The notes: generated by a model from the sequence alone, not told the origin. A stretch of 64,000 bases of DNA from Ruegeria lacuscaerulensis (GCF_013031245.1 NZ_WPZL01000006.1:186001-250000), one strand, 5' to 3'. Positions 26,770 through 36,377 are shown, counted from the stretch's first letter. Made by a program: numbers and translations.

Positions 26770-26835
26770 CCCCAATGGGCGCATACTCCGTTTCAACGGT
26801 TGTTTATCTTTGATCTCTGGGATTTTAATTGACCC

Positions 26836-28314
26836 ATGATTGATCGTTGTTCGCGTCGCTCATTTCTTGCTGGCCTGGGTGCCTCATTTGTTTCAGGCAC
26901 GGTTCTGGCGGATGCTCCTTTGGAATCGCTGCGTCCGCAGCTTCGGGGTGTGCAACCAAGCGGGGCAGAACGGCTTATTCAGGCCGCTGGCTTGCGGGGT
27001 GAGGTTGCCTTTGCAGTGGCTGATGCCGAAACCGGCACCACGCTGGAGGCGTTCGGAGGTGAACAGGGATTGCCTCCTGCCAGTGTCGCGAAGGCGCTGA
27101 CTGCGTTGTATGCACTGGACGTTCTGGGCGCGGATTTTCGGTTCGAAACCGCATTGATGGCAGATGGACCGATCGAGAATGGAATCTTAAAAGGCGATCT
27201 GATCCTCGTGGGGGGTGGAGACCCGCTGTTGGATACGGATGCGCTGGCTACTATGGCCGCCAATTTGCGCGAGGCCGGTATCACCGAGGTCCGTGGGGCT
27301 TTCAAGGTCTACGACGGGGCCTTGCCATATGTGTTCAGCATCGACCCCGGACAGCCCGATCATCTGGGCTATAGCCCGGCCATCAGCGGCATATCACTGA
27401 ACTTCAATCGGGTGCATTTCGAGTGGGCGCGCAAGGGCACCGGTTATGACGTGTCCATGGATGCGCGCAGTTCCCGCTACACGCCATCAGTTGATATGGC
27501 CGCGATGCGGGTGGAGAGCCGCAACCTTCCAATCTACACCTATGGGCCCAGTGCGCGACAGGATCGCTGGACAGTGGCCAAGGGTGCGCTGGGTAACGGC
27601 GGTGCCCGTTGGTTGCCGGTGCGCAAACCAGCGTTATATGCGGGCGATGTATTTCGAACATTGGCCCGGTCGAATGGGATTGTGCTGAGCCGTATCCAGA
27701 TTACGCGCGAACCGCCGCAAGGCACCGTTTTGGTCGTGCATCAAAGCGATCCACTGGAAAGCATTCTGCGCGGTATGCTGAAATACTCGACCAACGTGAC
27801 GGCGGAAATGGTTGGGATGGCAGCCTCGAGAGCGCGCGGCGCTAAGCTGCAAACCCTGGCTGATTCAGCCGCCGAAATGAAACGCTGGGCGACCGAGACC
27901 TATGGTGTGACCGGGATTGCGATGGTGGACCACTCAGGACTTGGCGATGCATCGCGTATGGTACCGGGTGATCTGGTAACCGCGCTGGTGGCAGCAAGGA
28001 AAGAAGGGTTGCTGCGACCTCTGCTGAAAAAGTTCAGTCTTTTGGACAGTCAGGGGCGACCGGTCAAAAACCACCCGATCAAAGTCGACGCCAAAACCGG
28101 AACGCTGAATTTTGTGTCGGGTCTGGGTGGGTTCATAACGGCACCGGATGGCTCGGAACTGGTTTTTGCAATCTTCACCGCTGATGTCGACCACCGCGCC
28201 ACTATTCCGCGCGCGCATCGCGAGCGCCCGCAAGGCGCGCGCAGTTGGAACAGCAGGTCGCGCAAATTGCAGCGCGCATTGATTGAACGCTGGGGAACGA
28301 TGACCGGCAGCTGA
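26836..28314 (+). CDS. dacB: D-alanyl-D-alanine carboxypeptidase/endopeptidase (PBP4 type)
   Basis: A 492-residue class C penicillin-binding protein. The N-terminus MIDRCSRRSFLAGLGASFVSG looks like a twin-arginine signal. The catalytic SxxK is S83-V-A-K86 (PASVAKALTALY), SxN is in YSTNVTAEM near residue 317 and KTG in DAKTGTLNF near 419. PBP4 proteins trim and cleave peptidoglycan cross-links in the periplasm. The predicted Tat signal is less usual than a Sec signal but occurs in Rhodobacterales. The ATG at 26836 has no strong ribosome-binding site. Confidence 0.93.
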   Translation: MIDRCSRRSFLAGLGASFVSGTVLADAPLESLRPQLRGVQPSGAERLIQAAGLRGEVAFAVADAETGTTLEAFGGEQGLPPASVAKALTALYALDVLGADFRFETALMADGPIENGILKGDLILVGGGDPLLDTDALATMAANLREAGITEVRGAFKVYDGALPYVFSIDPGQPDHLGYSPAISGISLNFNRVHFEWARKGTGYDVSMDARSSRYTPSVDMAAMRVESRNLPIYTYGPSARQDRWTVAKGALGNGGARWLPVRKPALYAGDVFRTLARSNGIVLSRIQITREPPQGTVLVVHQSDPLESILRGMLKYSTNVTAEMVGMAASRARGAKLQTLADSAAEMKRWATETYGVTGIAMVDHSGLGDASRMVPGDLVTALVAARKEGLLRPLLKKFSLLDSQGRPVKNHPIKVDAKTGTLNFVSGLGGFITAPDGSELVFAIFTADVDHRATIPRAHRERPQGARSWNSRSRKLQRALIERWGTMTGS

Positions 28315-28316
28315 GG

Positions 28317-28739
28317 TCAGGTCGTATGGCGCGCCCGCGCACCGCGTTCGATGGCGGCAGCGTGCAGGCGGTCGATGTTCAACTCGTACCGGATTTCTTC
28401 CAACAGGCGCAGTTCGGTTTCCGCCAGCGACCCGTCCGCTGCGGCTACGTCACAGGCCAGCGCATAGGCGGTTTCGTTCAGCCGCTCGGGCAGGTTGTCG
28501 CGGATCAGGCCAAACAGCGCGTCCAGCCCGTCCTCTTGCTCGAACAGATCAAACACGGTCTGCGAGACACGGCGCGTGCGGTCGATGTCATATTCGGCAA
28601 AAACCGGCAGCATGTTAACTGCGCCTTCGATTTTGACCAGCTCGGCCGTGCGGATGGTCTCATCTGACGCAGAGACCGCAACCATGATCGCGACAAGGCA
28701 ATCCTGTGGGGACATCGGGTGTGGAACTTGTTCGGTCAT
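28317..28739 (-). CDS. TerB family tellurite-resistance-like protein
   Basis: A 140-residue all-helical cytoplasmic protein. Two acidic metal-binding-like segments, VAVSASDETIRTAELVKIEGAV near residues 21-42 and CDVAAADGSLAETELRLLEEI near 95-115, are the repeat motif of TerB/DjlA N-terminal domains. The family name is historical; single-domain members need not confer tellurite resistance. It is convergent with dacB (2-base gap) and lies downstream of the Lrp-type gene on the same strand, 83 bases away. Confidence 0.85.
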   Translation of the reverse strand: MTEQVPHPMSPQDCLVAIMVAVSASDETIRTAELVKIEGAVNMLPVFAEYDIDRTRRVSQTVFDLFEQEDGLDALFGLIRDNLPERLNETAYALACDVAAADGSLAETELRLLEEIRYELNIDRLHAAAIERGARARHTT

Positions 28740-28822
28740 GGTGTCGTCCTGATTGGGCTGTTCTGAGCGCGCACGATAGGAGGGCTGAGGGATAGGTTCA
28801 ACGGGTTTTGATCCACGTGTCG

Positions 28823-29290
28823 CTAGAGAATGGGCAATGGTCCCCTCGTTTTCGTCTGACGCAGCACGAAATTGCTGCGCGTATCACGAACGAGGCCGGA
28901 TTTCAGCAGCCTCTGCATGATGAAATGTTCAAGATCTTCCGGAGTTTTGGCATAGACCTTCAGAATGAAATCGTGGTCCCCGGTAATCGAGGCGCATTCG
29001 ACGATCTGTGGCTCGGCCTCGATCAGCCGCAGAAAAGAATTGATGCTGTCTTCCTGATGATCACGCAGAGCTACGTGGACATACGCTATGGCATCCAGAC
29101 CGACAGCTTTGGCACGCACCTGTGCGGTGTAACCAGATATCACTTCTACGGTCTCAAGATCACGAACACGACGCCAGCATTGCGAGGCGGAAAGACCGGT
29201 TCGATCTGCAAGGTCCTGCATGGACAGACGGCCGTCTGTCTGAAGCTCTTGCAAAATGGCGATGTCAGCGGGTTGAAGGGTTTGTTTCAT
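28823..29290 (-). CDS. Lrp/AsnC family regulator, probable regulator of phhA
   Basis: A 155-residue regulator with an N-terminal helix-turn-helix (LSMQDLADRTGLSASQCWRRVRDLE, about residues 22-46) and a C-terminal RAM ligand-binding domain (about 65-145, with ECASITGDHDFILKVYAKTPEDLEHF). These proteins bind amino acids and switch nearby catabolic genes. The ATG at 29290 is chosen to fit the family's N-terminus. The gene is divergent from phhA across 108 AT-rich bases with an imperfect inverted stretch (AAAATAT...ATATATATTT, 29291-29316), so phenylalanine-responsive control of phhA is likely. Confidence 0.9.
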   Translation of the reverse strand: MKQTLQPADIAILQELQTDGRLSMQDLADRTGLSASQCWRRVRDLETVEVISGYTAQVRAKAVGLDAIAYVHVALRDHQEDSINSFLRLIEAEPQIVECASITGDHDFILKVYAKTPEDLEHFIMQRLLKSGLVRDTRSNFVLRQTKTRGPLPIL

Positions 29291-29398
29291 AAAATATGAT
29301 CCAGCGATATATATTTGCCAAAGTACTGTGAAAAAACCGGTATTCCAAACCAAAATTCTCGGGGCGTGGGGCTACACTTTTCTTAAGGAGGAGTAGTG

Positions 29399-30199
29399 AT
29401 GCCAAAGTCGACCAAATACGTCGCCAAGGTTGCCGATGAACGCGGCCATATTAAATACACGGCAGAAGAGGACGCCGTTTGGGCTGATCTATATGCCGCG
29501 CAGCAGGACAACGTGCAACGCTACATGGCACGTGACTATATTGACGGGCTGGCGCGTTTGGACTTGCCGAAAACCTCTGTTCCCTCCTGCGCGGATATCT
29601 CTGAACGGCTTTTGGACATGACGGGGTGGCGAATTCAGCCCGTTCCCGCGCTGATCGGGTTCAAGACATTCTTTGGCATGCTGGCGGACCGCGTTTTTCC
29701 CGCCGCGTCTTTCATACGATCTCGCGAGGATTTCGACTACATCGAAGAACCGGACATTTTTCACGAGATTTTCGGCCATACGCCTTTGCTGAGTGATCCC
29801 CGGTTCGCAGCTTTCAGCCATGCCATCGGCAAGGCTGGGGTTCATGCTGGTGACAAAGACTATTCCTGGCTGATCCGGCTGTACTGGTTCTCGATCGAAT
29901 TCGGACTGCGCCGTCAGGATGGTGAAATCAAAGCGCTTGGGTCCGGTCTTGCGTCTTCGCCGACCGAGTTGGTCTATGCCGTGGAAAGCGACATCCCGGA
30001 CCGGGATCCGTTCGATATCCTGACAATTCTGCGTACGCCGTATCGGATTGACATGCACCAGATGGGGTATTTCATGTTAAATGACCCTGAGGAGCTTTTT
30101 GCCGCTGCCGACCGCGACCTGCTGGCAGATGTGCGCAGTGCTCAGTCCCTTGGACTGTTGCCGAACAAGTTCCCTGAAAAATCAACCGCTGCGGAGTGA
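29399..30199 (+). CDS. phhA: Phenylalanine 4-monooxygenase
   Basis: A 266-residue monomer-type bacterial phenylalanine hydroxylase that uses tetrahydropterin and O2 to make tyrosine. The iron ligands are H122 and H127 (FHEIFGHTPLLSDPRFA) and the glutamate in WFSIEFGL (E167). Length is normal for bacterial PhhA. The strong site AAGGAGGAG precedes the ATG at 29399. It is followed after 7 bases by the pterin carbinolamine dehydratase gene that recycles its cofactor, and is divergent from an Lrp-type regulator. A -10-like TACACT (29373-29378) lies within a 12-base sequence, GCGTGGGGCTAC, that recurs at 32273. Confidence 0.96.
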   Translation: MPKSTKYVAKVADERGHIKYTAEEDAVWADLYAAQQDNVQRYMARDYIDGLARLDLPKTSVPSCADISERLLDMTGWRIQPVPALIGFKTFFGMLADRVFPAASFIRSREDFDYIEEPDIFHEIFGHTPLLSDPRFAAFSHAIGKAGVHAGDKDYSWLIRLYWFSIEFGLRRQDGEIKALGSGLASSPTELVYAVESDIPDRDPFDILTILRTPYRIDMHQMGYFMLNDPEELFAAADRDLLADVRSAQSLGLLPNKFPEKSTAAE

Positions 30200-30206
30200 T
30201 CGGACT

Positions 30207-30560
30207 ATGACCATATCAGGAGAAACCTGTAGCCTTTCGGACCGAACCTGTGTGCCCTGCTCCGGTGGCATCCCGGCTTTGACCCGTGACGAGGCAAACA
30301 CCCACCTGGCCGAACTTGCGGACGAATGGAAGCTGGACGCCGAGGCAAAGGCGTTGAGCCGTCATTACAAGTTCAAAGGTTTCGCCAAGGCGACCTATCT
30401 TGCAAACCTCTGCGCCTGGCTGGCCGATCAGCAGGGGCATCACCCTGATGTTTCGTTCGGATGGGGGTATGTGGACGTCAAACTGACCACGCATGAAATC
30501 GGCGGGCTCAGTGAGAATGATTTCATTTGGGCGGCCAAGTTGGACCAATTGACCGGCTGA
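30207..30560 (+). CDS. phhB: Pterin-4a-carbinolamine dehydratase
   Basis: A 117-residue enzyme that dehydrates the 4a-hydroxypterin produced by phenylalanine hydroxylase. The catalytic motif HHPDVSFGWGYVDVKLTTHEIGGLSENDF (near residues 74-102) is intact, and WKLDAEAKALSRHYKFKGFAKATYLANLCAWLA precedes it as usual. The N-terminus carries an extra cysteine-containing stretch (CSLSDRTCVPCSGG), common in alphaproteobacterial members. The ATG at 30207 is 7 bases after the phhA stop, so the two form an operon. Confidence 0.95.
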   Translation: MTISGETCSLSDRTCVPCSGGIPALTRDEANTHLAELADEWKLDAEAKALSRHYKFKGFAKATYLANLCAWLADQQGHHPDVSFGWGYVDVKLTTHEIGGLSENDFIWAAKLDQLTG

Positions 30561-30683
30561 ACCGGTTTCCCGTCAGGAAAAACCGCGCGCTTTATTGACT
30601 CATGCTGCACCGGCACAATAGGAGGGGTCGGTCGGTTGCATGGGGCGATCGGCGCTGTTTTTCCCGATGGAGCTTTAAATCAA

Positions 30684-32258
30684 ATGTCTGAACTGCGTGA
30701 AACCGCTATGACGTCCAAGGCTTGGCCTTTCGAAGAGGCGCGCCGGTTGCTCAATCGTTACAGACAAGGGGCTCCGGAAAAGGGCTATGTGCTGTTCGAA
30801 ACCGGCTATGGCCCCTCGGGCCTGCCGCATATTGGTACGTTTGGCGAGGTAGCGCGAACCACCATGGTCAAGCGCGCGTTTGAGGCGCTGTCGGATGTCC
30901 CGACCAAGCTGATCTGTTTCTCGGATGATCTGGACGGCATGCGCAAAGTGCCCAGCAACGTGCCGAACCCAGAGGCGCTGGAAGAACACCTGCAGCGGCC
31001 GCTGACTTCGGTCCCTGATCCATTCGGCGAATATCCCAGCTTTGGTGAGCACAACAACGCGATGCTGCGCCGCTTCCTCGATACTTTCGGGTTCGAGTAC
31101 GAGTTTTATTCGGCGCGGGATTTCTATCGGTCCGGCCAGTTCGACGAGATCCTGAAGCGGGCGGTTGAAAAGTATGATGACGTGATGGCCATCATGTTGA
31201 AAAGCCTGCGAGAAGAACGCGCGGCGACCTATTCGATCTTCCTGCCGATCCACCCGGACACCGGTCGGGTTCTGTATGTTCCGATGAAGAAGGTCTGTGC
31301 CGAGACATATACCATCACCTTCGACGACGAAGACGGCAAGGAATGGACTCTGCCTGTCACCGGCGGCAACGTGAAGCTGCAGTGGAAGCCGGACTTCGGC
31401 GCGCGCTGGGCGGCGCTGGGCGTCGATTTCGAAATGTACGGCAAGGAACACGCCACCAACGAGAAAATCTATGACGCGATCTGCCGTGCGCTGGGTGGTC
31501 GTGCACCGGAACACTTCTCGTATGAGTTGTTTCTGGATGAAAACGGCCAGAAGATTTCCAAATCATCCGGCAATGGTGTGTCGATTGACGAGTGGCTGAC
31601 CTATGCGTCGACTGAAAGTCTGGCCTACTTCATGTATCAGAAGCCCAAGACGGCGAAGCGGATGCATTTCGACGTGATCCCGAAAGCTTATGATGAGTAT
31701 CATCAGCAGCTACGGGCCTATCCGGGTCAGGAGCTGAAGGCGCAGCTGAACAACCCAGTTTGGCATATCCACGGTGGAAACGTACCTGAATCGACGTTGA
31801 TCGTGCCCTTTGCGATGCTGTTGAACCTTGCATCGGTGTCTGGGGCTGAGGACAAAGAAGCGCTGTGGGGCTTTATCCGCCGCTATGCCCCTGAGGCGAC
31901 TGCGGAAACGCATCCCGACCTGGATCAGGCGGCGGGTTTTGCCGTGCGCTACTTCAATGACTTCGTCAAACCGACGCGCCAGCATCGTGCACCGACCGAT
32001 CAGGAACGAGATGCATTGGAAGCCCTGAAGGCTTCGCTTGAGGCCTATGATGGACCGATCGAGGACGAAGCGCTGCAATCGGTGGTCTATTCCATCGGAC
32101 GCGAACGGTTCGACCCGATGCGCGGTTGGTTCACTGCGCTGTACGAGGTTCTGTTGGGTGCTTCGCAAGGCCCACGCTTTGGTGGCTTTATTGCGCTTTA
32201 CGGCGTGCCTGAAACGATTGCTCTGATCGACAAGGCATTGGCCGGAGACCTGGTATGA
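30684..32258 (+). CDS. lysS: Lysyl-tRNA synthetase, class I
   Basis: A 524-residue class I LysRS (LysK type), the form found in most archaea and in alphaproteobacteria instead of the class II enzyme. HIGH appears as [13 protein letters not shown] near residue 48 and KMSKS as [10 protein letters not shown] near residue 289. Length matches the family (about 525). The ATG at 30684 ([19 protein letters not shown]) is selected; an in-frame ATG 24 bases later and an open upstream frame are alternatives. Single gene; a promoter for the next gene overlaps its end. Confidence 0.94.
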   Translation: MSELRETAMTSKAWPFEEARRLLNRYRQGAPEKGYVLFETGYGPSGLPHIGTFGEVARTTMVKRAFEALSDVPTKLICFSDDLDGMRKVPSNVPNPEALEEHLQRPLTSVPDPFGEYPSFGEHNNAMLRRFLDTFGFEYEFYSARDFYRSGQFDEILKRAVEKYDDVMAIMLKSLREERAATYSIFLPIHPDTGRVLYVPMKKVCAETYTITFDDEDGKEWTLPVTGGNVKLQWKPDFGARWAALGVDFEMYGKEHATNEKIYDAICRALGGRAPEHFSYELFLDENGQKISKSSGNGVSIDEWLTYASTESLAYFMYQKPKTAKRMHFDVIPKAYDEYHQQLRAYPGQELKAQLNNPVWHIHGGNVPESTLIVPFAMLLNLASVSGAEDKEALWGFIRRYAPEATAETHPDLDQAAGFAVRYFNDFVKPTRQHRAPTDQERDALEALKASLEAYDGPIEDEALQSVVYSIGRERFDPMRGWFTALYEVLLGASQGPRFGGFIALYGVPETIALIDKALAGDLV

Positions 32259-32259
32259 A

Positions 32260-32287
32260 TTGACCTGATACAGCGTGGGGCTACCCT
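32260..32287 (+). promoter_or_regulatory. Putative promoter of the DUF4864 gene
   Basis: TTGACC (32260-32265) and TACCCT (32282-32287) are spaced by 16 bases, just after the lysS stop. The 12 bases GCGTGGGGCTAC before and into the -10 recur before phhA, at 29364-29375, at nearly the same distance from the start codon (23 versus 24 bases). Confidence 0.5.
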
Positions 32288-32306
32288 TTCGACAGGAGGT
32301 GGTCCC

Positions 32307-32708
32307 ATGCGTCGTTTAATACTGGCCGTATCGCTTAGTGCTGGATTGGCTACGGGCGTATTTGCCCAAAGCGCCGAGATCGAGGCGAATATCGCGGCGC
32401 AGATTCAGGCATTCAAGGCGGATGATTTTGCCACCGCCTTCACTTTCGCCAGCCCTAATATCCAGCGTTTGTTCCGAAGCCCCGAGAATTTCGGTGCTAT
32501 GGTCCGTAGCGGTTATCCTATGGTCTGGCGCCCTGCGGATGTACGGTTTCTGGAACTGCGCGAAGTCGCAGGTTCACTGTGGCAGAAAGTTATGGTCGTG
32601 GATGGCCGCGGGCGGGTACACATTCTGGACTATCAGATGGTGCTTCAGGAAAACGGTTGGAAGATCAACGGCGTACAGCTGTTGGGAAATTCAGACCCTG
32701 CTGCCTGA
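32307..32708 (+). CDS. Secreted DUF4864 protein
   Basis: A 133-residue exported protein. Signal peptide MRRLILAVSLSAGLATGVFAQ, then the DUF4864 fold, an NTF2/cystatin-like domain with IAAQIQAFKADDFATAFTFASPNIQRLF and VDGRGRVHILDYQMVLQENGWKINGVQLL. The family is common in Rhodobacterales and has no known activity. The ribosome-binding site GACAGGAGGTGG is strong. A 12-base palindrome CACCGTACGGTG follows the stop (32717-32728); its role, if any, is unclear. Confidence 0.88.
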   Translation: MRRLILAVSLSAGLATGVFAQSAEIEANIAAQIQAFKADDFATAFTFASPNIQRLFRSPENFGAMVRSGYPMVWRPADVRFLELREVAGSLWQKVMVVDGRGRVHILDYQMVLQENGWKINGVQLLGNSDPAA

Positions 32709-32844
32709 CGCAACACCACCGTACGGTGATATGAGCGGCAGTTAATCCCTTTTCGATACTCAGACTTTTGCGTTCGGGGCGGCCCCGGACACTGGGTTTA
32801 TGCGCGCGTTGAATTACTGCGGCGCGAATGGGAAAGGGATTTCT

Positions 32845-35133
32845 ATGAACAAGGCAATCACCGACGGTATCGTTTTCATGCCGCCTGCTTTTGCAAATGG
32901 TCTGAACGTGTGGTCCAGTGGCGACGGGACGCCGGGCTCACCAACATACGATGGTTCGGGCATCGGGGCGTTTGTTCCGGCGGATGCGGATTTCGGCGGC
33001 TGTCTTGAAATCCTGAAAGTCAGCGCAACCCAGCGACTGCGTTACATGGGCCAGACACCTTTGTTGCCGGGGTGCTATTTGCAGATCAAAGCGAAGGTCA
33101 AGGCGATCAGCGGTCCGTTGCCCGAAGTGCGGATCGCCGGTTGGGCCGGCGGTGCGGGTGACGTGCAGGTTACGGGTGTGGTTGAGCAGGGTCCGGCAAC
33201 TCAGCTTTCCGGCTATGGCACAGTACATGAGATTACCGCCATTGTTGGCACCGGTCAGCGAGATGGAGTGGATATGCCTTGGGGTGTCGATGCTCTCTAT
33301 GGTCATTTCGGTCTGGATCTTGATGGTGCGAACGGCGCTGTTGTTAGGGTTGACGATATCAAAATTACCGACGTCTCTGGTGTGTTCCTGCGCGATCTGA
33401 TCAGCCTGGTCGATGTGCGAGATTTCGGGGCTGTGGGCGACGGTGTGGCTGACGACTCGGCTGCCTTTGAAGCTGCGGATCAAGCCGCGAGCGGGCGCAG
33501 GGTTTTCGTCCCTGAGGGGACATACCTGCTCGCGCAGAACACCACGATGTCGTCCGAAATGGAGTTTGAGGGCACTGTTACCATGCCCGATGACAAAATG
33601 CTGTTGCTGACAAAGAACTTTGATTTGCCAGCCTATATTTCAGCCTTTGGTAACGAGGCGCTGGCCTTCAAGAAAGCTTTTCAGGCGCTGCTGAACAACT
33701 CGGATCATGAATCGCTTGATTTGGGTGGTCGCAAGATTTCTGTTAGCGAGCCAATTGACATGGCAGCTGCAGTCCCGAACAAGCAGAACGGGTTTTCGAC
33801 GCGGCGCGTGATCCGCAACGGACAATTTGATGTTCAAAGCAGTTCGGCGTGGGATACTAAGTTATTTACCTCAGTCGCGACCTACAATCCTTCAAGCCCC
33901 ACCCGCCTGACCAATGTCGCTAATGTAGCAAACATTCCTGTCGGCGCGCGACTGTTGGGCAGTGGTGTTGGGCGCGAGATTTATGTCCGCTCCAAAAATG
34001 AAGGTGCCGGTGAGATCACACTGAACGCGCCAATTTTCGATGCGTCCGGGACGCAGACTTTTACGTTTGTCTCATATAAGTATCTGTTGGATTTCAGCGG
34101 TTTCAGCACGCTGCGTAAATTCGGAATGGAAGAGATTGAATTTCAGTGCAATGGACGTTGCAGTGCGATCCGCCTGGCCCCATCGGGCAGCACCTTTGCG
34201 GTTACGAACTGCTTTATCAGCCGCCCAAAGGATCGTGGGATCACCTCGATCGGGACCGGCTGTCAGGGCATGCTGATCGACAACTGTCAGTTTCTGTCGG
34301 CAGAAGAGTCATACGACGTCTCTGACCGTGTCTCGATCGCGCTGAACGCGACGGCAAACGACGTCAAGTTGCGGCATAACCGTGCTGTGCGTTTCCGGCA
34401 TTTCGCTGTTCTGGGCGGCACAAACGACATGATCCTTGGCAACCACTTTTTTCAGGGAGATAGTGTTCCGCAAGGTGTACGCACGGCCGGCTTGATCATG
34501 ATCGGCACATATAACAGCTCGACCATCGCTGAAAACTACGTCGACAACTGCTTTATTGAATGGACCAATGAGCGGGACGAAAAACCAAGTTATACCGCGG
34601 GATACTCGTTCAGTGCGATGAGCATCACGGACAATATTTTCTATTCCAGCGAAGTCGCACCTTGGTTCAGTTATATTGTCATTCGTCCGCATGGCGGAGG
34701 CCATTTCCTGAACGGTGTGATCGTTACAGGCAACAAGTTTCGGTCGACCAGCGGCAATATAAGCCGGGCGGAAAGTGTGGATACAACATTTGCCGATTTG
34801 AACGCGAATGCGCATCTGAACGTGACTTTCGAGAATAATACCTTTCACGGAGTGTCGAAAAAGGTTGCGAACCCTTTGCGACTCCGACACTTGCAGAACA
34901 CTGCGGCCCAGGCGTGGACGATTGCGTCACAGGGGCAACTGCCATTTGGCGGTAAGGCGCGTAGCTGCGATGCCGTCACAGCCCTTGCGCCGTTGAAGAA
35001 TAGCTTTGGGGTCACCACATATGCGACCCCTTACGTCGAGCTGGAGCAAGGAACAGTTGGCAACCAGATCCGATTGCGCTGGCCCGAAGCGGTGCGTGGA
35101 ACAGTATCCACCATTATCCGAATGGAGCGCTGA
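32845..35133 (+). CDS. Right-handed beta-helix protein with pectate-lyase-like domain
   Basis: A 762-residue protein. Residues about 1-180 form an N-terminal beta domain of unknown type. A pectate_lyase_3/GH28-like start follows: VDVRDFGAVGDGVADDSAAFEAADQAASGRRVFVPEGTYLL near residues 188-228. The remainder has the short, Asn-rich rungs of a parallel beta helix (ITDNIFYSS, VTGNKFRSTSGNIS, FENNTFHGVS). Such proteins are tail-spike-like depolymerases or polysaccharide-modifying enzymes. No signal peptide is seen, so export would need another route. The ATG at 32845 follows AAAGGGAT. No phage genes are near. Its 3' end has a strong hairpin. Confidence 0.8.
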   Translation: MNKAITDGIVFMPPAFANGLNVWSSGDGTPGSPTYDGSGIGAFVPADADFGGCLEILKVSATQRLRYMGQTPLLPGCYLQIKAKVKAISGPLPEVRIAGWAGGAGDVQVTGVVEQGPATQLSGYGTVHEITAIVGTGQRDGVDMPWGVDALYGHFGLDLDGANGAVVRVDDIKITDVSGVFLRDLISLVDVRDFGAVGDGVADDSAAFEAADQAASGRRVFVPEGTYLLAQNTTMSSEMEFEGTVTMPDDKMLLLTKNFDLPAYISAFGNEALAFKKAFQALLNNSDHESLDLGGRKISVSEPIDMAAAVPNKQNGFSTRRVIRNGQFDVQSSSAWDTKLFTSVATYNPSSPTRLTNVANVANIPVGARLLGSGVGREIYVRSKNEGAGEITLNAPIFDASGTQTFTFVSYKYLLDFSGFSTLRKFGMEEIEFQCNGRCSAIRLAPSGSTFAVTNCFISRPKDRGITSIGTGCQGMLIDNCQFLSAEESYDVSDRVSIALNATANDVKLRHNRAVRFRHFAVLGGTNDMILGNHFFQGDSVPQGVRTAGLIMIGTYNSSTIAENYVDNCFIEWTNERDEKPSYTAGYSFSAMSITDNIFYSSEVAPWFSYIVIRPHGGGHFLNGVIVTGNKFRSTSGNISRAESVDTTFADLNANAHLNVTFENNTFHGVSKKVANPLRLRHLQNTAAQAWTIASQGQLPFGGKARSCDAVTALAPLKNSFGVTTYATPYVELEQGTVGNQIRLRWPEAVRGTVSTIIRMER

Positions 35134-35141
35134 CCACCTTG

Positions 35142-35170
35142 AAGGCCGCCTTTAGCGAGGCGGCCTTGTT
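35142..35170 (+). terminator. Terminator after the beta-helix gene
   Basis: A perfect 9-bp stem AAGGCCGCC/GGCGGCCTT (35142-35150 and 35159-35167) with an 8-base loop starts 9 bases after the stop. The following bases, GTTCTATACTT, are T-rich rather than a pure T run. Confidence 0.75.
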
Positions 35171-35177
35171 CTATACT

Positions 35178-35840
35178 TCAAAACTCGTTCCAGATTGCAA
35201 TTATTAGCCCTGTATCACTGCGGGCACCAGTGCGTTCCAGGCCCAGAACCCATGCGGTTTGGCTTTTCCGGGTTTTGATCATGACTGATGGCCGTACCCT
35301 CCAGAACAGCGATTTGTTCGAGGTATGGGCCGTTTCGATCTGTATCAGCGGATTAACGAGACGCTGCGCTGACAGACCCGCCGTTACATCCAGTTTGCGA
35401 AACACTGCGTCATGGGTTCGGTTTTCCAGCGCGGCGTCAATGACCAGCCAGCCGTTGCCCCATCCTGTCTGAAATCCTTTGCCATAAGACAGAGTCACTT
35501 TGTACAACGCCCAGGCCCTTGCGTGCCTGTGATGGGCTCCGGCACCCAGTTCGGCCGCGAAACGCCCCCGACGATCAAAATCGGCAATCGGAACCCGGGC
35601 GAACAAAAGGGCGTGACCGTAAAAATCCCGGTTTTCCTCAAAATCAAAACCGACTGTCAGATTCGACCTCAAGCCCCACTCTGCATAAAGCGACGATTTG
35701 TAATCATAGCTGCCATCGGAGTCTTTGAACGCGGTCACAGAGGCCGCCGTGAATGCAGCGTCCTTTTCGCGCAGCCAAGCGCCGGATTGGGCCGGCGCAG
35801 CGGCAAGCAAAAGAGTGAGAAGCAGAAAAACCCGGTACAT
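35178..35840 (-). CDS. Putative outer-membrane beta-barrel protein
   Basis: A 220-residue protein with signal peptide MYRVFLLLTLLLAAAPAQSGA and alternating hydrophobic/polar strands (AAFTAASVTAF, SSLYAEWGL, LTVGFDFEE, TAWVLGLERT, GLIIAIWNEF). It ends in phenylalanine, the usual last residue of outer-membrane barrels recognised by BamA. No specific family is recognised. An ATG seven codons upstream is a possible start but spoils the signal peptide. Convergent with the beta-helix gene. Confidence 0.65.
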   Translation of the reverse strand: MYRVFLLLTLLLAAAPAQSGAWLREKDAAFTAASVTAFKDSDGSYDYKSSLYAEWGLRSNLTVGFDFEENRDFYGHALLFARVPIADFDRRGRFAAELGAGAHHRHARAWALYKVTLSYGKGFQTGWGNGWLVIDAALENRTHDAVFRKLDVTAGLSAQRLVNPLIQIETAHTSNKSLFWRVRPSVMIKTRKSQTAWVLGLERTGARSDTGLIIAIWNEF

Positions 35841-35985
35841 GCGCGCAGCATCTGCCAGCATGGTTAACGGTTGGTTAGTATTTTGTTCATTTTTGGTAAA
35901 CCGTCAAATAAGCCCGGGCGGAAAAGGAAACACAAGACGTTTCCAAATCCTGTGTTAGGCTTACGAAAGATAAGGGAGAATCCAG

Positions 35986-36312
35986 ATGCCGAAGATTTCC
36001 AAGAACGCGAGCGTCCAGACCGTCATCACTACATTCGAAATGACCCCAGGCACCTGCCACGATCTGCTCGAGGCGCTAACCGATGCCTATGCAGAGTTCA
36101 TTTCAAAGCAGCCAGGCTTTATTTCGGCGGGGCTGCATGTAAACGACGCGCAGACACGGATTGCCAACTATTCGCAATGGCAACGTCGCGAAGATTTTCT
36201 GGCCATGTTGCGAACCCCGGAAATGCGCGACCGCAACCGCAAGATCAACGAGCTGTGCAAAAGCTTCGAGCCGGTGATGTATGACGTGGCAGAGACATTT
36301 GGCGGCTCCTGA
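35986..36312 (+). CDS. Antibiotic biosynthesis monooxygenase (ABM) domain protein
   Basis: A 108-residue dimeric alpha/beta-barrel protein: TVITTFEMTPGTCHDLLEALTDAYAEFISKQPGFISAGLHVNDAQTRIANYSQWQRREDFLAM is the ABM pattern. Members range from quinone-forming monooxygenases to proteins of unknown role; no cofactor residue can be assigned. GGGAGAAT lies before the ATG. It is followed by a universal stress protein gene after 65 bases, on the same strand. Confidence 0.8.
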   Translation: MPKISKNASVQTVITTFEMTPGTCHDLLEALTDAYAEFISKQPGFISAGLHVNDAQTRIANYSQWQRREDFLAMLRTPEMRDRNRKINELCKSFEPVMYDVAETFGGS

Positions 36313-36377
36313 CCTGGATCAAGGCGGTAACACTTGGCGCGTCGCAAGCTGACCCTAAGAAAATGGAGGTGTGCGTC

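Noticed and set aside
32717..32728. Palindrome CACCGTACGGTG after the DUF4864 gene
   Set aside because: Perfect but short and without a loop or T run; a 12-base palindrome can occur by chance in 64 kb.
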